Of a stretch of DNA of 64,000 bases, positions 1-10,738 are shown one piece after another. The stretch covers positions 131,001 through 195,000 of the forward strand of contig NC_084610.1 of assembly GCF_033807715.1 (NCBI RefSeq). The letters are read 5' to 3'. The position numbers and the translations under genes were made by a program. The notes under the pieces were generated by a model. That model was not told the DNA's origin and did no database searches. It saw nothing but the letters and a program-made list of their open reading frames with translations. Source of the DNA: Cololabis saira (lineage: Eukaryota > Chordata > Actinopteri > Beloniformes > Belonidae). Each line of letters begins with the position of its first letter. Within the stretch, counting starts at the first letter, position 1.

Positions 1-827
1 TTTGAGAACTTTAGCGAGGAGACTGTTTAGCCAGTAACGCAGTGAGCAGGAGTTACCGAGGTAACGGGTCGTGATGCCCAGCAGGAGCAGGTCTCTGATT
101 CAGCACCGCTCCTGGACTCGGACGGTTTGGGTCGGGTCTGGGGATGGCAGCTTCAGTGGAACCGAACCAGCAGCCTCCACACGGGCGTGAACCAGCACCG
201 GGGAACCAACCGCTCATCCCAGTGTTTCCTGAAAGCTGCTCCACTGGAGCTGAAAGGTCAGCAGGCCTCCAGGGACCCGGAGAGCCGCGGGACCCTCCGT
301 CTGACTGCCGTGACCTTTGCTGCGTGTCGGCGTCGGACCCCGACCCCACACGCGTTCAGCGGGGGGGGGGGGGGGGCGTGGCCGTCACATGTCAACATCA
401 TTATTATTTACATCCGCGGAAGCCAGAAAACACCTCCATGAAGAGATCCTAGACCTGAAGCAGGTTCCTGGTGGACATGGACTGACCCGGGACCTGGACT
501 GACCCGGGACCTGGACTGACCCAGGTCGGCCCCGGTACATTATGGGTCTGAATACCATTTATTTATCAATATATTTCTTTTCTTTTCTTGCGTTCTGTCG
601 CCTCAAGCACCTCCGATCTGACAGCCGGTTCCACGTCCTGCACATGTGACCCGGGAGAGGACCAGGACCGGAGGACCTGCACTGTGGGTCCCAGACCCGG
701 GAACCAGACCCAGGAACCAATCCCAGCAGGACTTTCTCCTCAAATTCAGTTCCTTCAACCCGAAACTCTGTTGTCCCCACTCTGATATGATGACGCTGAA
801 TAATTCAGAGTGTGTTCATCCTTTCAG
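1..827. other. Non-coding stretch, no gene recognised
   Basis: No ORF here resembles a known protein. A run of about 17 G lies at 360-376, and a short tandem repeat of 'gacccgggacctggactg' type lies at about 484-524. I see no splice-bounded exon with confidence. Confidence 0.5.
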
Positions 828-908
828 CTAGAGCTGCTGGAGCTGCTGGAGCTGCTGGAGCTGATGGAGCTGCTGGAGCTGATGGAGCTGCTGGAGCTGC
901 TGGAGCTC
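828..908 (+). repeat. 9-bp GAGCTGCTG tandem repeat
   Basis: About eight to nine copies of a 9-bp unit, GAGCTGCTG, with two copies reading GAGCTGATG. It translates to repeated Glu-Leu-Leu in one frame, but no gene context supports coding. A run of G follows at about 940-949. Confidence 0.85.
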
Positions 909-954
909 ACGATCGGCCTAAAAGCTTTGACGTCTCGAGGGGGGGGGGGCACTC

Positions 955-1076
<122 letters not shown>

Positions 1077-1138
1077 AGGCGAGAGAGAGAAACACAACCT
1101 TGACCCAGATACTCGACACACGAGGTGCGGACGATTCA

Positions 1139-2006
1139 AGGGGAGCAGAAGGAGAGGAGGAAGGGAAGGAGATGGGGAGAGGAGAGGAGGAAGGGAAGGA
1201 GACGAGGAGGAAGGAAAGGAGAGGAGGAAGGGAAGGAGATGAGGAGAGGAGAGAAGGAGACGAGGAGAGGAAGAAAGGAAGGAGACGAGGAGAGGAAGAA
1301 AGGAAGGAGACGAGGACGGGAGAGGAGGGAGGGAGGGAAGGAGAGGAGAAAGAGAAGGAGACAAAAGGAGGAGAGGAGGAAGGGAAGGAGACGAAGAGAG
1401 GAAGAAGGGAAGGAGATGAGGAGAGAAGAGGAGGGAGGGAAGGAGACAAGGAGAGGAGGAAGGGAAGGAGATGAAGAGAGGAGAGGAGGAAGGGAAGGAG
1501 ATGAAGAGAGGAAGAAGGGAAGGAGAGGAGGAAGGGAAGGAGACAAGGAGAGGAGGAAGGGAAGGAGAGGAAAGGAGGAGAGGAGGAAGGGTAGGAGACG
1601 AGGAGAGAAGAGGAGCGAGGGAAGGAGGAGAGGAGGAAGGGATGGAGATGAAGAGAGGAAGGGAAGGAGATGAGGAGAGGAGGAAGGGAAGGAGACGAGG
1701 AGAGGAGGAAGAGAAGGAGATGAGGAGAGGAGGAAGGGAAGGAAACGAAGAGAGGAGGAAGGAGACGAGGAGAGAAGAGGGAGGGAAGGAGATGAGGAGA
1801 GGAGGGAGAGAAGGAGACGAAGAGAGGAGGAAGGGAAGGAGACAAAGAGGAGGGAGGGAAGGAGAGGAGGAAGGGAAGGAAACGGAGAGAGGAGGAAGGG
1901 AAGGAGACGAGGAGAGGAGGAAGGGAAGGAAACAAAGAGAGGAGGAAGGGAAGGAGGAGAGGAGGAAGGGAATGAAACGAAAGGAGGAGGAAGGGGAGGA
2001 GAGGAG
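1139..2006 (+). repeat. Polypurine minisatellite tract (GGA/GAA-rich)
   Basis: About 870 bp in which the plus strand is nearly all purine. It is built of irregular units such as 'ggaagggaaggagacgagga', with single C or T bases only inside 'gacga' or 'gatga'. Long ORFs on both strands (RREGDEE-type plus strand, SLPPLLSS-type minus strand) follow from the composition and are not genes. Mirror-symmetric polypurine DNA of this kind can form triplex (H-DNA). Confidence 0.95.
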
Positions 2007-2074
2007 TGTTTTTGGAGGTCGCCGTTTCCCTCCTGTTGGTGTGATGGATCCGCACTGACAAGCAAACCACTGGA

Positions 2075-2197
<123 letters not shown>

Positions 2198-2380
2198 TAA
2201 ATCATTCGCTCACCGACACACACATTTCTTTTACCAGTTGCCCTGGAGGTGTTTTCTTTATCGACTGTTGCTCTGGACACACTAGGTTTGCCACCCGTCC
2301 CTTGAAACACGGAATTGTTACGTCATTGGGAATTAAAAGTTACGTTCCGTATTGAACCAATACGGAATGCAGTTTATTCT

Positions 2381-2703
2381 CTGGTCATCCCGCTGCTGCT
2401 TCCACATGACTGCTGTGTGCTGCTGACGTCCCCAACTCCCCCACTCTGGCCTTCGGCAGGAGGGTCCCCCCTTATGAGCCTGGTCCTGCTCAAGGTTTCT
2501 TCCCTCCTAAAGTTTTTCCTTGCCACTGTTTGGCTTAAGGCTTTTCTTCCACTATGGGAGTTTTTACCTGCCATTGTTTATATAATAATTGCTCGGGGGT
2601 TTATGTTTATGTTTATGTTCATGTTCTGGATCTCTGGAAAGCGTCTAGAGACAACATCTGTTGTATTAGACGCTATATAAAAAAAATAAAATTGAATTGA
2701 ATA
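2381..2703 (+). mobile_element. L2-clade LINE, 3' UTR fragment
   Basis: This matches the 3' UTR of L2 copy B (16140-16540) segment by segment: the 'ctggtcatcccgctgctgct' block, 'cttatgagcctggtcctgct', 'aagcgtctagagacaacatc' and 'tagacgctatata'. It ends in the same 'aaaattgaattgaa' tail. It is heavily 5'-truncated, as most L2 insertions are, and codes for nothing. The identity is established by the intact neighbour within the window. Confidence 0.88.
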
Positions 2704-2891
2704 TTTTGTATTTCACAATTGTCCCATGCACGTCTGTCACACACGCACACAGACTTGCACACACATGAACAACGAACTAACAATAATGAACAAAATAAAG
2801 GACAGGATATATTAAAGACAGCAACATGTGTCAGTGCGCTCTCTGCCTGCCCTGCAGACGGCCCATCCCTTTGCGCTCCGTTGCCTAGTTA

Positions 2892-3033
2892 AGCCTAAAT
2901 TATGGTTCTGCGTTAAATCAACGCAGAGCCTACGCCGTAGGGTATGCGACAACGCGCACCGTACAGTGTGCGTCGCCGCGTACCCTACGCCGTAGGCTCT
3001 GCGTTGGTCTAACACGGAACCATAAATCAGCCT
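2892..3033. mobile_element. Palindromic MITE, probably Harbinger-type (TTA target)
   Basis: A 142-bp foldback element. The left half ('ttatggttctgcgttaaatc', then 'gcctacgccgtaggg') is mirrored by the right half ('ccctacgccgtaggc', then 'ggaaccataaatcagcc'). It is flanked by TTA at 2889-2891 and 3034-3036, and a 3-bp TWA duplication is typical of PIF/Harbinger. A diverged relative lies at 56995-57114. Harbinger assignment is inference from the target site. Confidence 0.75.
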
Positions 3034-3295
3034 TTACCTCTCACTGCTGCTCACTGCACTGCCACGTGCGGCTTTAAAAAACAGTCAAGTCAAGATGTCT
3101 AAAGAGGCTCCAGACACCCCACCTCATCCTAAAAGAGGAAACAGAGGTCTCCCGGAGGTGTGTCAGACAGCATGCTGCAGGGGACCCTCCACAAACGTAA
3201 TATAACATCCCAGAGGAGCCAGGCATCTGTTGCACAGTTCTTCATACCTGGAACATCCCCTGAGCTTGATATGGTACATATCATATACATATGGT
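3034..3295. other. Short stretch before L2 copy A, unassigned
   Basis: Holds a short open stretch from an ATG at 3094 and no recognisable domain. It could be 5' L2 sequence (ORF1 region) or unrelated host DNA. Copy B has no counterpart because it starts elsewhere. Confidence 0.3.
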
Positions 3296-5715
3296 ATAAT
3301 ACATTTGAATGCCTCACGCTTAGTCTGAAATTTCTGAGCTGGAAATCAGAGAAGCCAGTTGTGTTAGTGGTAGTGTACCGGCCCCCTGCTGGTGCTTATC
3401 TAGAGTTTCTGTCTGAATTTTCAGATTTCCTATCTGGTTTATTGATCAGTACAGATAAATTCATCATAGTGGGTGATTTTAATATTCATATGGATGTTGA
3501 AAGCGATAATATTAAATTAGCTTTCAATTCTCTTCTAGAATCAATCGGTATCTCACAAAAAGTGGACAAGCCAACGCACTGTTTTAATCATACTCTGGAT
3601 CTCGTTCTCACCTACGGTGTTGAAACTGATGATCTGTTGGTGTCACCTGTCACGGTGTCAACTCCCTTTTATCCGACCATTACTTAATAACGTTTGAATT
3701 TAATATTTTCGATGTTGAAGTGCAAAATAGGAGGTATTACTTTAGCAGATGTTTGTCTGATGAAGCTATTGCTAAATTTAGGGAGGCCATTGCTCATCTT
3801 ACGACAGTGGAAGATAGTGAAGCAGTCGAGGCCAGTGACCTGGGTTCTACCTCTGATGTTGATTTCCTTGTTAGTAACACTGCTGATTTGTTGCATTCAG
3901 CTTTAGATGAAGTTGCTCCTTTGAAAAGGAGGGTTTCTAGCCACAGGAGCTTAACTCCCTGGTATAATTCAGATATCTGCATGTTGAAACAAAACGTGCG
4001 TAAAATGGAAAGGAAGTGGTACTCTTGTAAGTCTGTAGACTCCTATCGTGAATGGAAAGATATTCTAATAGTATATTAAAAAAGCCATTTGCAAAGCCAG
4101 AACAGCTTATTATTCAACGTTGATAGAGGATAACAAAAGTAACCCACGTTTTCTGTTCAGCACTGTAGCCAGGCTGACAAAGAGTCACAACTCTGTTGAG
4201 CCGTGCATTCCTGCAGCTCTCAGTAGTGAAGACTTTATGAGCTTCTTTAACAGTAAAATCACGAGAATTAGAGAAATCAACCAGCCGGTTGTGGGCGTTT
4301 CTTCAGCTTTAGCGACTTCCCTAGGCTCTGACTTGACTCTAGACTGTTTTGATCCTATAGACCTCCCTGAGCTGACTTCACTCGTTAATAGAGCTAAGTC
4401 TACCACATGTATGTCAGACCCCATCCCGACTCCACTATTCAAAAATGTTTTTTCTCTTATTGGTGCAACAATACTGGACCAAATCAACCTATCCCTAAAC
4501 TTAGGATATGTACCACAGATTTTCAAAGTTGCAGTAATTAAACCTTTACTTAAAAAACCTTCTCTTGACCCAGACACCTTAGCTAATTATAGACCAATTT
4601 CCAACCTTCCATTTGTATCTAAAATTCTGGAAAAGGCCGTTTCAAGCCAGTTATGTGACTATTTTTATAGAAATGATCCGTTTGAAGTCTTTCAGTCAGG
4701 GTTCAGAATGCATCATAGCACAGAGACAGCAATGGTTCGAGTCACGAATTACCTTCTTATGGCCTCAGATAAGGGATTTGTGTACATACTGGTTCTACTG
4801 GACCTCAGATAAGGGATTAGTGTCCATACTGGTTCTACTGGACCTCAGTACTGCTTTTGACACTGTTGATCATGGCATTTTACTGCACAGGTTAGAGCAT
4901 GTTGTTGGGATTAAAGGGACAGCTCTACGTTGGTTTAAATCATATCTATCTGACAGGTTCCAGTTTGTTCATGTACATGAGGTTCCTTCAGAACAGTCGA
5001 AGGTCTGTTATGGTGTTCCGCAGGGTTCAGTGCTAGGGCCAATCTTGTTCAGTTTATACATGCAGCCATTGGGAAGTATAATCCAGAATCACGGCATACA
5101 CTTTCATTGTTATGCTGATGATACGCAGCTCTATTTGTCTATGAAGCCGGATGAAACAGAACCGTTAGTTAAACTTCAGGCATGTCTTAGGGACAGCAAG
5201 GACTGGATGTCCAGAAATGTCTTGCTTCTAAATTCAGATAAAACAGGTTATCATTCTTGGTCCAGAGCATTTTAGGAAGGGATTAGATGGTGTTGTGATG
5301 GCTTGCAGTGCAACTGTGAGAAACCTTGGTGTTGTTTTCGATCAGGATTTGTCGTTTAAACCATATGTTAATCAGGTTTGTAAAATAGCATTTTTCCATC
5401 TCCGTAACATTGCAAAGATTAGGAAAATCCTCTCGCAGAGTGATGCAGAAAACTAGTTCATGCATTTGTATCTTCTAGACTAGATTACTGTAATGTGTTA
5501 TTAGCAGGATGTCCAAGTAATTTGCTGAATAGGCTCCAGCTGATCCAAAATGCAGCAGCACGAGTACTGACAGGAATCAGCAGGAGAGACCACGTCTCTC
5601 CAGTGTTAGAGTTGCTCCATTGGCTACCTGTAAAATTCAAAATCCAATTAAAAATTGTATTACTTGCGTATAAAGCAAGTAATAAAACGGCTTAGCTCCG
5701 CAATATTTGCAAGAC
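3296..5715 (+). pseudogene. L2-clade LINE copy A, ORF2 endonuclease/reverse transcriptase (broken)
   Basis: This is a non-LTR retrotransposon ORF2 in several frames, about 90% or more alike to copy B at 12960-15595. The endonuclease part shows [15 protein letters not shown] and HTLDLVLT. The reverse transcriptase part shows [10 protein letters not shown], then FQSGF, HSTETAM, LLDLSTAFDTVDHG (motif A), GVPQGSVLGP (motif B) and CYADDTQLYL (motif C). The catalytic palm region is therefore present here although copy B has lost it. Breaks include an insertion of several bases near 3650, an early stop near 4077, a local ~39-bp duplication near 4765-4843 and a lost base near 5453. It begins inside the endonuclease (5'-truncated). 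The Harbinger element at 5719 splits it. L2-clade assignment rests on the motif wording, the SGNH-type ORF1 in copy B and the TTGAA-repeat tail. Confidence 0.88.
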
Positions 5716-5718
5716 CTG

Positions 5719-6770
5719 GGGCCTCATGTACAAAGACTTTCGTGGATTTCCTACTGAAACATGGCGTACGCTTAAATCCAGAAAACGTTCTACGCACAAA
5801 ATTATCCAGATGTATGCAACTGTGCGTAGGCATGAATCCAAGCACATTTCCTTTGTACATCCCAATCAACGTGGAATTGAGCGCACGCCCCCATTTAAAT
5901 ATGCAAATTTAGATGTTTCCCTGTTTAATTGCACCATGATACAAGGAGCTGTGTCATCAACAGAACTATCCAGACTTTGATGACAAGCTGGTGACGATCA
6001 TTAATTAGAATCAGGTGTGTTAAAGCAGTGAAACATCTAAAACATGCAGGACACCGGCCCTTCTGGGATTCAGTTTGACACCTGTGACATATTTTTTTAT
6101 TTTTGTTTTAATATTCTTTATTTCATTCAAAAAAATAAAATAATTCAATACAAATACAAATGTTCTTAACTCGTGAATGAAAAGCAAGCAGAAAGAAGAA
6201 GAATCTTATCTGATCTGCCCCTTTTTCCAAGAAATAACTTCACAAATAACATAAATTAATCATATAATCTGTACATTAATGGAATGTAAATGCTTCCTGT
6301 TAATGTACACATATTCATCCAGTGATGGTGCTCTTATAGCAATGTGTGTGCAGTCGATAGCTCCGATTACGTTAGGAAAACCGGCTAAATATTCTTTCTC
6401 TTCTTACTGCGCCATTGGCGCTTTCTTCTAACACTCCCAAAGCTGCCATTGTTGTTAACGGTATTTCTGCACCACTTTGCTTTTATATCCACTCGTGTAA
6501 TTGCAGACAGTTGAATGTGTTAATTGTTCATCAGTGTGTCTCTGATGTGCACATCACTCTGAGGGCTAATTGTTTTCACATTATTAACAGTTTCCCAGCA
6601 TCACCACTAAGTGTCGGCAACGGACCAATACGTGCGTACGCCAACCATGAAGTTGGCGTCGGGCACCGCACATTTCCACGGTCATTTCACTCTTGAAACA
6701 TCTTAACGTTTGCGTGGAAAAGGGCGTACGCCATGTTTTTGTGCGTACGCACCCTTTGTACATGAGGCCT
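5719..6770 (-). mobile_element. Harbinger DNA transposon, internally decayed, inserted in L2 copy A
   Basis: The left end 'gggcctcatgtacaaag' is mirrored at the right end by 'ctttgtacatgaggcct'. Flanking triplets are CTG (5716-5718) and CAG (6771-6773), which fits the CWG targets known for some Harbinger elements with one mutation. The uninterrupted L2 copy B reads straight across the insertion point (about 15375-15380). Inside is a minus-strand remnant of a HARBI1-like transposase (6255-6420). A partial inverted copy of the hAT MITE found at 6841 lies at about 5911-6050. GC-rich 'gcgtacgcac' subterminal blocks occur near both ends. Confidence 0.85.
6255..6420 (-). pseudogene. HARBI1-like Harbinger transposase fragment
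   Basis: The minus strand reads [29 protein letters not shown] and NRKH in one frame. This is the block around the first catalytic Asp of the DDE nuclease in Harbinger transposases (the D of GAIDCTHI). The frame then reaches a stop just after the 'INVQII' segment, and the remaining catalytic residues are not recognisable. It is too short and broken to be functional. Family recognition is by the strongly conserved [13 protein letters not shown] wording. It lies inside the 5719-6770 element, whose ends and CWG target agree with the assignment. Confidence 0.85.
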
Positions 6771-6840
6771 CAGATAGTGCCTTATGTTCCTGGCAGAGCT
6801 CTCCATTCTCGGAGTGCAGGTTTACTCGTAGTTCCTAGGA

Positions 6841-7065
6841 CAGGGGTGGGCAATCCTGGTCCTCGATGGCCAGTGTCCTGCATGTTTTAGATGTTTCCCT
6901 GCTTTAACACACCTGATTCTAATTAATCTTCGTCATCAGCTTGTCATCCAGGGCTGCACAATTATGTTAATGACACAGTCACTTGTATCATGGTGCAATG
7001 AAGCAGGGAAACATCTAATACCTGCAGGGACACCGGCCCTCGAGGACCAGGATTGCCCACCCCTG
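6841..7065. mobile_element. hAT-type MITE inserted in L2 copy A
   Basis: A 225-bp element with inverted ends: 'caggggtgggcaatcctggt' on the left and its complement 'ggattgcccacccctg' on the right. The 8-bp flanks are TCCTAGGA (6833-6840) and TCCTAGAG (7066-7073). The uninterrupted L2 copy B has a single TCCTAGAG at this point, so this is a true 8-bp target duplication, typical of hAT. It has no coding capacity. Confidence 0.93.
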
Positions 7066-7073
7066 TCCTAGAG

Positions 7074-8060
7074 CAGTGATTCTTAACCATAGGGCCGCGG
7101 CCCACACTTGGGCCGCGAGCGCCATCTAGTGGGCCGCCAAAAAAATTCAGTTTTGTACGTGTGGGCCGCGAGGGCCGCGGGACTGCATAGCAACTCCCAA
7201 CCAAATGAGGAGAAGAAGACACTCAGCTAGCTGTACGTGTAATAGTAAGAGAAATTGTGTGTCTTTACAGAGAAAATCCTTCATTTTGCACAGAGTAGGT
7301 TTAGATCCGCCAGGATTAGGGATCGATTAATTGGGTCTGCGCCCAGAGCGAGCGCGCTCAGCGTGATCGTTTATCCCGGCGCGTCCCCGCGGCTGGGGAG
7401 GTCGGCTGAGGCTGCCGCTCGGGCGGTGGGCTCCGTCGTTACTGGTGAAGGATGGTAGATGTAGATGCGTGGGCTGTCGTGTCTGCTGGACTGGACTGTT
7501 CGGGCTTTCGAAAAAGCATCGGAAAGTAACTGCTGCAGCGCGACCAGAGAGCTGCGGTGCGGGCTGTGCCCGTCGCAGCTGATCAGGCTTGGATGAACCC
7601 GACACATTGAGTCCTGACAACTTATTAATGTAAATAACTAAGTTTTGTCCTCGCTGTATTTTTAAATATGCAACCCGGAATGGACAGATTCATCCTGGTT
7701 CAGTCTTCCCACTGGGACAAAACCAGTGTCTCATACGTTCAGAGACCGTGGCGTTCAAAGTGCGAAAGTGAAACGCCACTGAAACAAAACACAAAGTTTT
7801 TCATCAAACATATCCACTCAAGTCTGAACTGAAGTCAAAGAAAAAAAAACTGACCATCTTAAAACATCCTGCCCATGTTTGGGTCCAGATACAGCTGTGA
7901 AGCAGCTTTCTCCACAGTGAACATTATTAAAACTAAATATCGTTTCAGGCTCAACAATGAGCACCTCCACATGTGCATGAGAACCTGACACCATCCAGCC
8001 CAGATTTAAAGTCCTGACAGGGGAAGTTAGAGCTCAGTTCTCTCACTGAACGACAGAAAT
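7074..8060 (+). mobile_element. hAT DNA transposon remnant
   Basis: It begins with 'cagtgattcttaacc', a common terminal sequence of vertebrate hAT (Charlie-like) elements, directly after the target duplication of the preceding MITE. A transposase C-terminal fragment lies at 7875-7988. The 3' terminus is not evident, so the right boundary is approximate. The L2 region that should lie between about 7073 and 8452 is absent, which implies a deletion or rearrangement accompanying this insertion. Confidence 0.7.
7875..7988 (+). pseudogene. hAT transposase C-terminal dimerisation domain fragment
   Basis: Thirty-seven codons read MFGSRYSCEAAFS, then NIIKTKYR, LNNEHLH and a stop. This is the hATC dimerisation motif (FGS-Y-CE--FS, then K--YR--L---HL) at the end of hAT transposases. 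No upstream BED finger or catalytic region is readable in frame, so it is a relic. It lies inside the hAT element that starts at 7074. Confidence 0.85.
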
Positions 8061-8361
8061 TGGGGGCATAAGGTTATAAGAGGGGAAGAAAGAAAAACTG
8101 CAAAACTGTTAAATTGTTAAGATGTGTTTATATTCATTTATTATAAAAATGTGTTGAGACAATTAACAAAGAAAAGGGGAAATTCAAACTGCTGGTAGAG
8201 AAATAAAATAAGATAGCATTTGAAAAATAAAATAAAATCTACTTTATTTTTAAGAGAAAAAAATATGTTTAATTCAAGTTACACATGTTAAGTGGCAAAT
8301 ATCAACTTTTTTTAATATAACAGTCAGATGCAGATGTTGATACAACTATGAGGCTACTTGA

Positions 8362-8369
<8 letters not shown>

Positions 8370-8451
<82 letters not shown>
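8370..8451 (+). repeat. (CA)n(TA)n compound microsatellite
   Basis: About 36 bp of CA followed by about 46 bp of TA, at the junction where L2 copy A 3' UTR resumes. 'tgagcctggtcct' occurs twice around an AT run at 8452-8487. Confidence 0.92.
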
Positions 8452-8454
<3 letters not shown>

Positions 8455-8541
8455 CCTGGTCCTCATATATATATGAGCCTGGTCCTGCTCAAGGTTTCTT
8501 CCCCCCTAAAGGGGAGTTTTTCTTGCCACTTTTTGGCTTAA
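8452..8541 (+). mobile_element. L2 copy A 3' UTR, first part
   Basis: 'atgagcctggtcctgctcaa' and following bases match the L2 3' UTR at 16289-16350. The sequence is cut at 8541 by the TTAA-flanked element and resumes at 9617. Confidence 0.88.
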
Positions 8542-9616
8542 AGGTGACCTATTATGGCATTTAATGTATATTTTAAACAGGCCTTGAATGTCTTAAAAAC
8601 AATCTAAAGCTTGTTTTTTCTACATAAATCATAAATCCAGCCTGTGGGCCCTGTCACTAGTTTTACCGCTTCTAACCTCTTTTTCTGCGCCTCAATTTTA
8701 GGGAAGGGGGGGGTATGATAATGAGGCTCTGTGCTGATTGGCTCCCTGAATGACGTGTAGGAGGGGAGGAGAATAAACCTCGCTCCGCCAGAGCAGCCCG
8801 AGCCTGTAAATTATCACAACACTGAATTTTCACAAATGGAAACTTTATTGTTAAAAAAATAAAATATGAGTTGTATATAAATAACATTTATGCACTATTT
8901 AAGCCGAATCTACCCGGCGGATGCTGAACGCTGGCCCCGGAGCCACGCCGGGCGCCCGGGAGCAGCGCTGCTGGAGCAGCGCGCATCACCGCGGCTTTAA
9001 CGGGGGAATCTGACCGGTTCCGACCGGCCGGGACCGCAGGAACCGGCCTGGACTGGTAGCAGGGACTCCCGGGGACCGACCAGCGGAATTTCAGCCGGAT
9101 CTGCCCGGCGGATGCTGCGCGACGGGCGCTGCAACCCCACGGCCGGCGCACAGATCGGCTCCGGAGCGCATCCTATGCGCATCGCCCGTTACTGGTGATC
9201 AAACCGACAGATTTGCCTGAAAATCTCGGAGGGTGAAGCTGGTCCGACCTGGGACAGACCCCCAAGGACCCAGCTCCCAAACCACCCGGAACCTGGATGA
9301 TTTAACCCGGATCCGCTCCGCCGCGGCGCCGCGTCCGACTGGCTGAAGGAAGCACCACTCCAGAGCTGGTTGTGGGCGTGGTTTCAACAGCGGAGGCTGA
9401 ACCTATGGAAATCTGCTCCTGTCGTTACGTAACGACGGGAGCAGATTTTAATCGGCTCAAAAAAAACCACGTGACACTGGGGGACTCTGTCCGGCGGGGG
9501 TCAGAGAGCTTGCAGAAATTCATGGTATTTTGTCTCCCCTGTGCTGGCAGGGTGAGGGGAGACCACTTTATATATGTTAAAACAAGAAAAAACGTCTTTT
9601 TCATAATAGGTCCCCT
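8542..9616. mobile_element. TTAA-target DNA transposon (Kolobok-like or piggyBac-like), non-autonomous
   Basis: A 1075-bp insertion in the L2 3' UTR. Its ends are 'aggtgacctattatg' and the complement of 'aggggacctattatg', flanked by TTAA at 8538-8541 and 9617-9620. Uninterrupted L2 copies (16350-16360, 22925) carry one TTAA there, so the 4-bp duplication is real. TTAA duplication with RGG termini is the pattern I associate with Kolobok; piggyBac also uses TTAA. No transposase is readable. The interior is CpG-rich (8890-9190), has a repeated 'cccggcggatgctg' block and a 40-bp palindrome at 9409-9448. Confidence 0.85.
9409..9448. repeat. 40-bp palindrome centred on TTACGTAA
   Basis: The half-sites 'aaatctgctcctgtcgttac' and 'gtaacgacgggagcagattt' are complementary except for one base pair. 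The centre, TTACGTAA, is the consensus site of PAR-bZIP factors (TEF/HLF/DBP). Whether it is bound is unknown. It lies inside the TTAA-flanked element. Confidence 0.8.
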
Positions 9617-9772
9617 TTAAGGCTTTTCTCCCTATAGGGGAGTTTTTACCTGCCATTGTTTATGTAATAATTGCTCGGGGGTTTATGTTCATGTTCTGGG
9701 TCTGTGGAAAGCGTCTAGAGACACATCTGTTGTATTAGACGCTATACAAATAAAATTGAAATTGAATTGAAT
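9617..9772 (+). mobile_element. L2 copy A 3' UTR, terminal part
   Basis: This continues the L2 3' UTR after the TTAA-flanked insertion: 'ggcttttctccctatagggg', 'aagcgtctagagacacatct', 'tagacgctatacaaataaaa', ending in TTGAA units. It completes copy A. Confidence 0.88.
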
Positions 9773-9828
9773 ATGGTGTGATACGGGACATATATTATTT
9801 ATTGATCATAATATACAGGTGAAGGTCG

Positions 9829-10075
9829 GAAAATTAGAATATATTGCTAAACTTAATTCGTTTCAGTAAATTCAACTAAAGGTGAAACAAATATATTATT
9901 TCCCACTACATGCAAAGTGAGATATTTCAAGCCTTTATTTGTTATAATGTTGATGACTATGGCTCACAGCTTAAGAAAACCCCAAATAAAAATCTCAAAA
10001 CATTTGAATATTTTATGAAATCAATAAAGAATTAAATAATCAAAATTATAACAAAAAAGGCTTAAAATATCGTGC
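9829..10075. repeat. AT-rich interspersed repeat, unclassified
   Basis: The block from 'gtcggaaaattagaatat' to 'cacagcttaagaaaacccca' looks to me like a common fish interspersed repeat, but no second copy is in the window to prove it. It has no coding content. The flanks 9773-9828 and 10076-10738 hold no gene that I can support; a CA-rich stretch lies at about 10326-10382. Confidence 0.4.
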
Positions 10076-10738
10076 TTTGCTCTGTGGAGTTCCTCATCAC
10101 TGAACTTTGAGCAGACCTGTTCGGAGTTCCACACCACAGTTCTGAAAGACAAGGAGCTGCTTGTCTTTTGTCGTTTTGTCATTTAATTTAAGTGCGGTTC
10201 TGTTTAACTGGCCGATGCAGGCAGACTTTGTTTAATTTACGATGACCATGCTCAGGTTCAGGCTGTCTGTACAGTCATGAAATCGGGACGTCCCTTATTT
10301 CTGTTTCTGAAAGGTGGCAACCCTAGGACACACATACACACACACACACGCACAAACACACACACACACACGCACAAACACACTGATGTGTCTTGTATCC
10401 CATGTTTTTCCGTGTAAAAACAATCATCATAATTTCATCGTTTTGATATCAATCAAATACAAAGTCAGATGGACCAGAACATCAAGTTTTTCAGCATCCC
10501 ATAATTTAAGTTAAGGAAGGACATATCAGACAGAGGTCTTCATGTCTGGACAGGTTCTGGTCTACAGAGGGGTCAGGGTCCACACCAGCGGTCCTCCACT
10601 TCTCCTCCACTTCTCCTCCACTGATGATGTAAATGTTTGGCTTTGTTCTTTTGTCAGATTTATATATTTCAGAGCTTTTATTTTATAAATTGTAACAGCA
10701 ATTTTTATTTTGAAGGGTCACATTTAACAATTTCCTTT

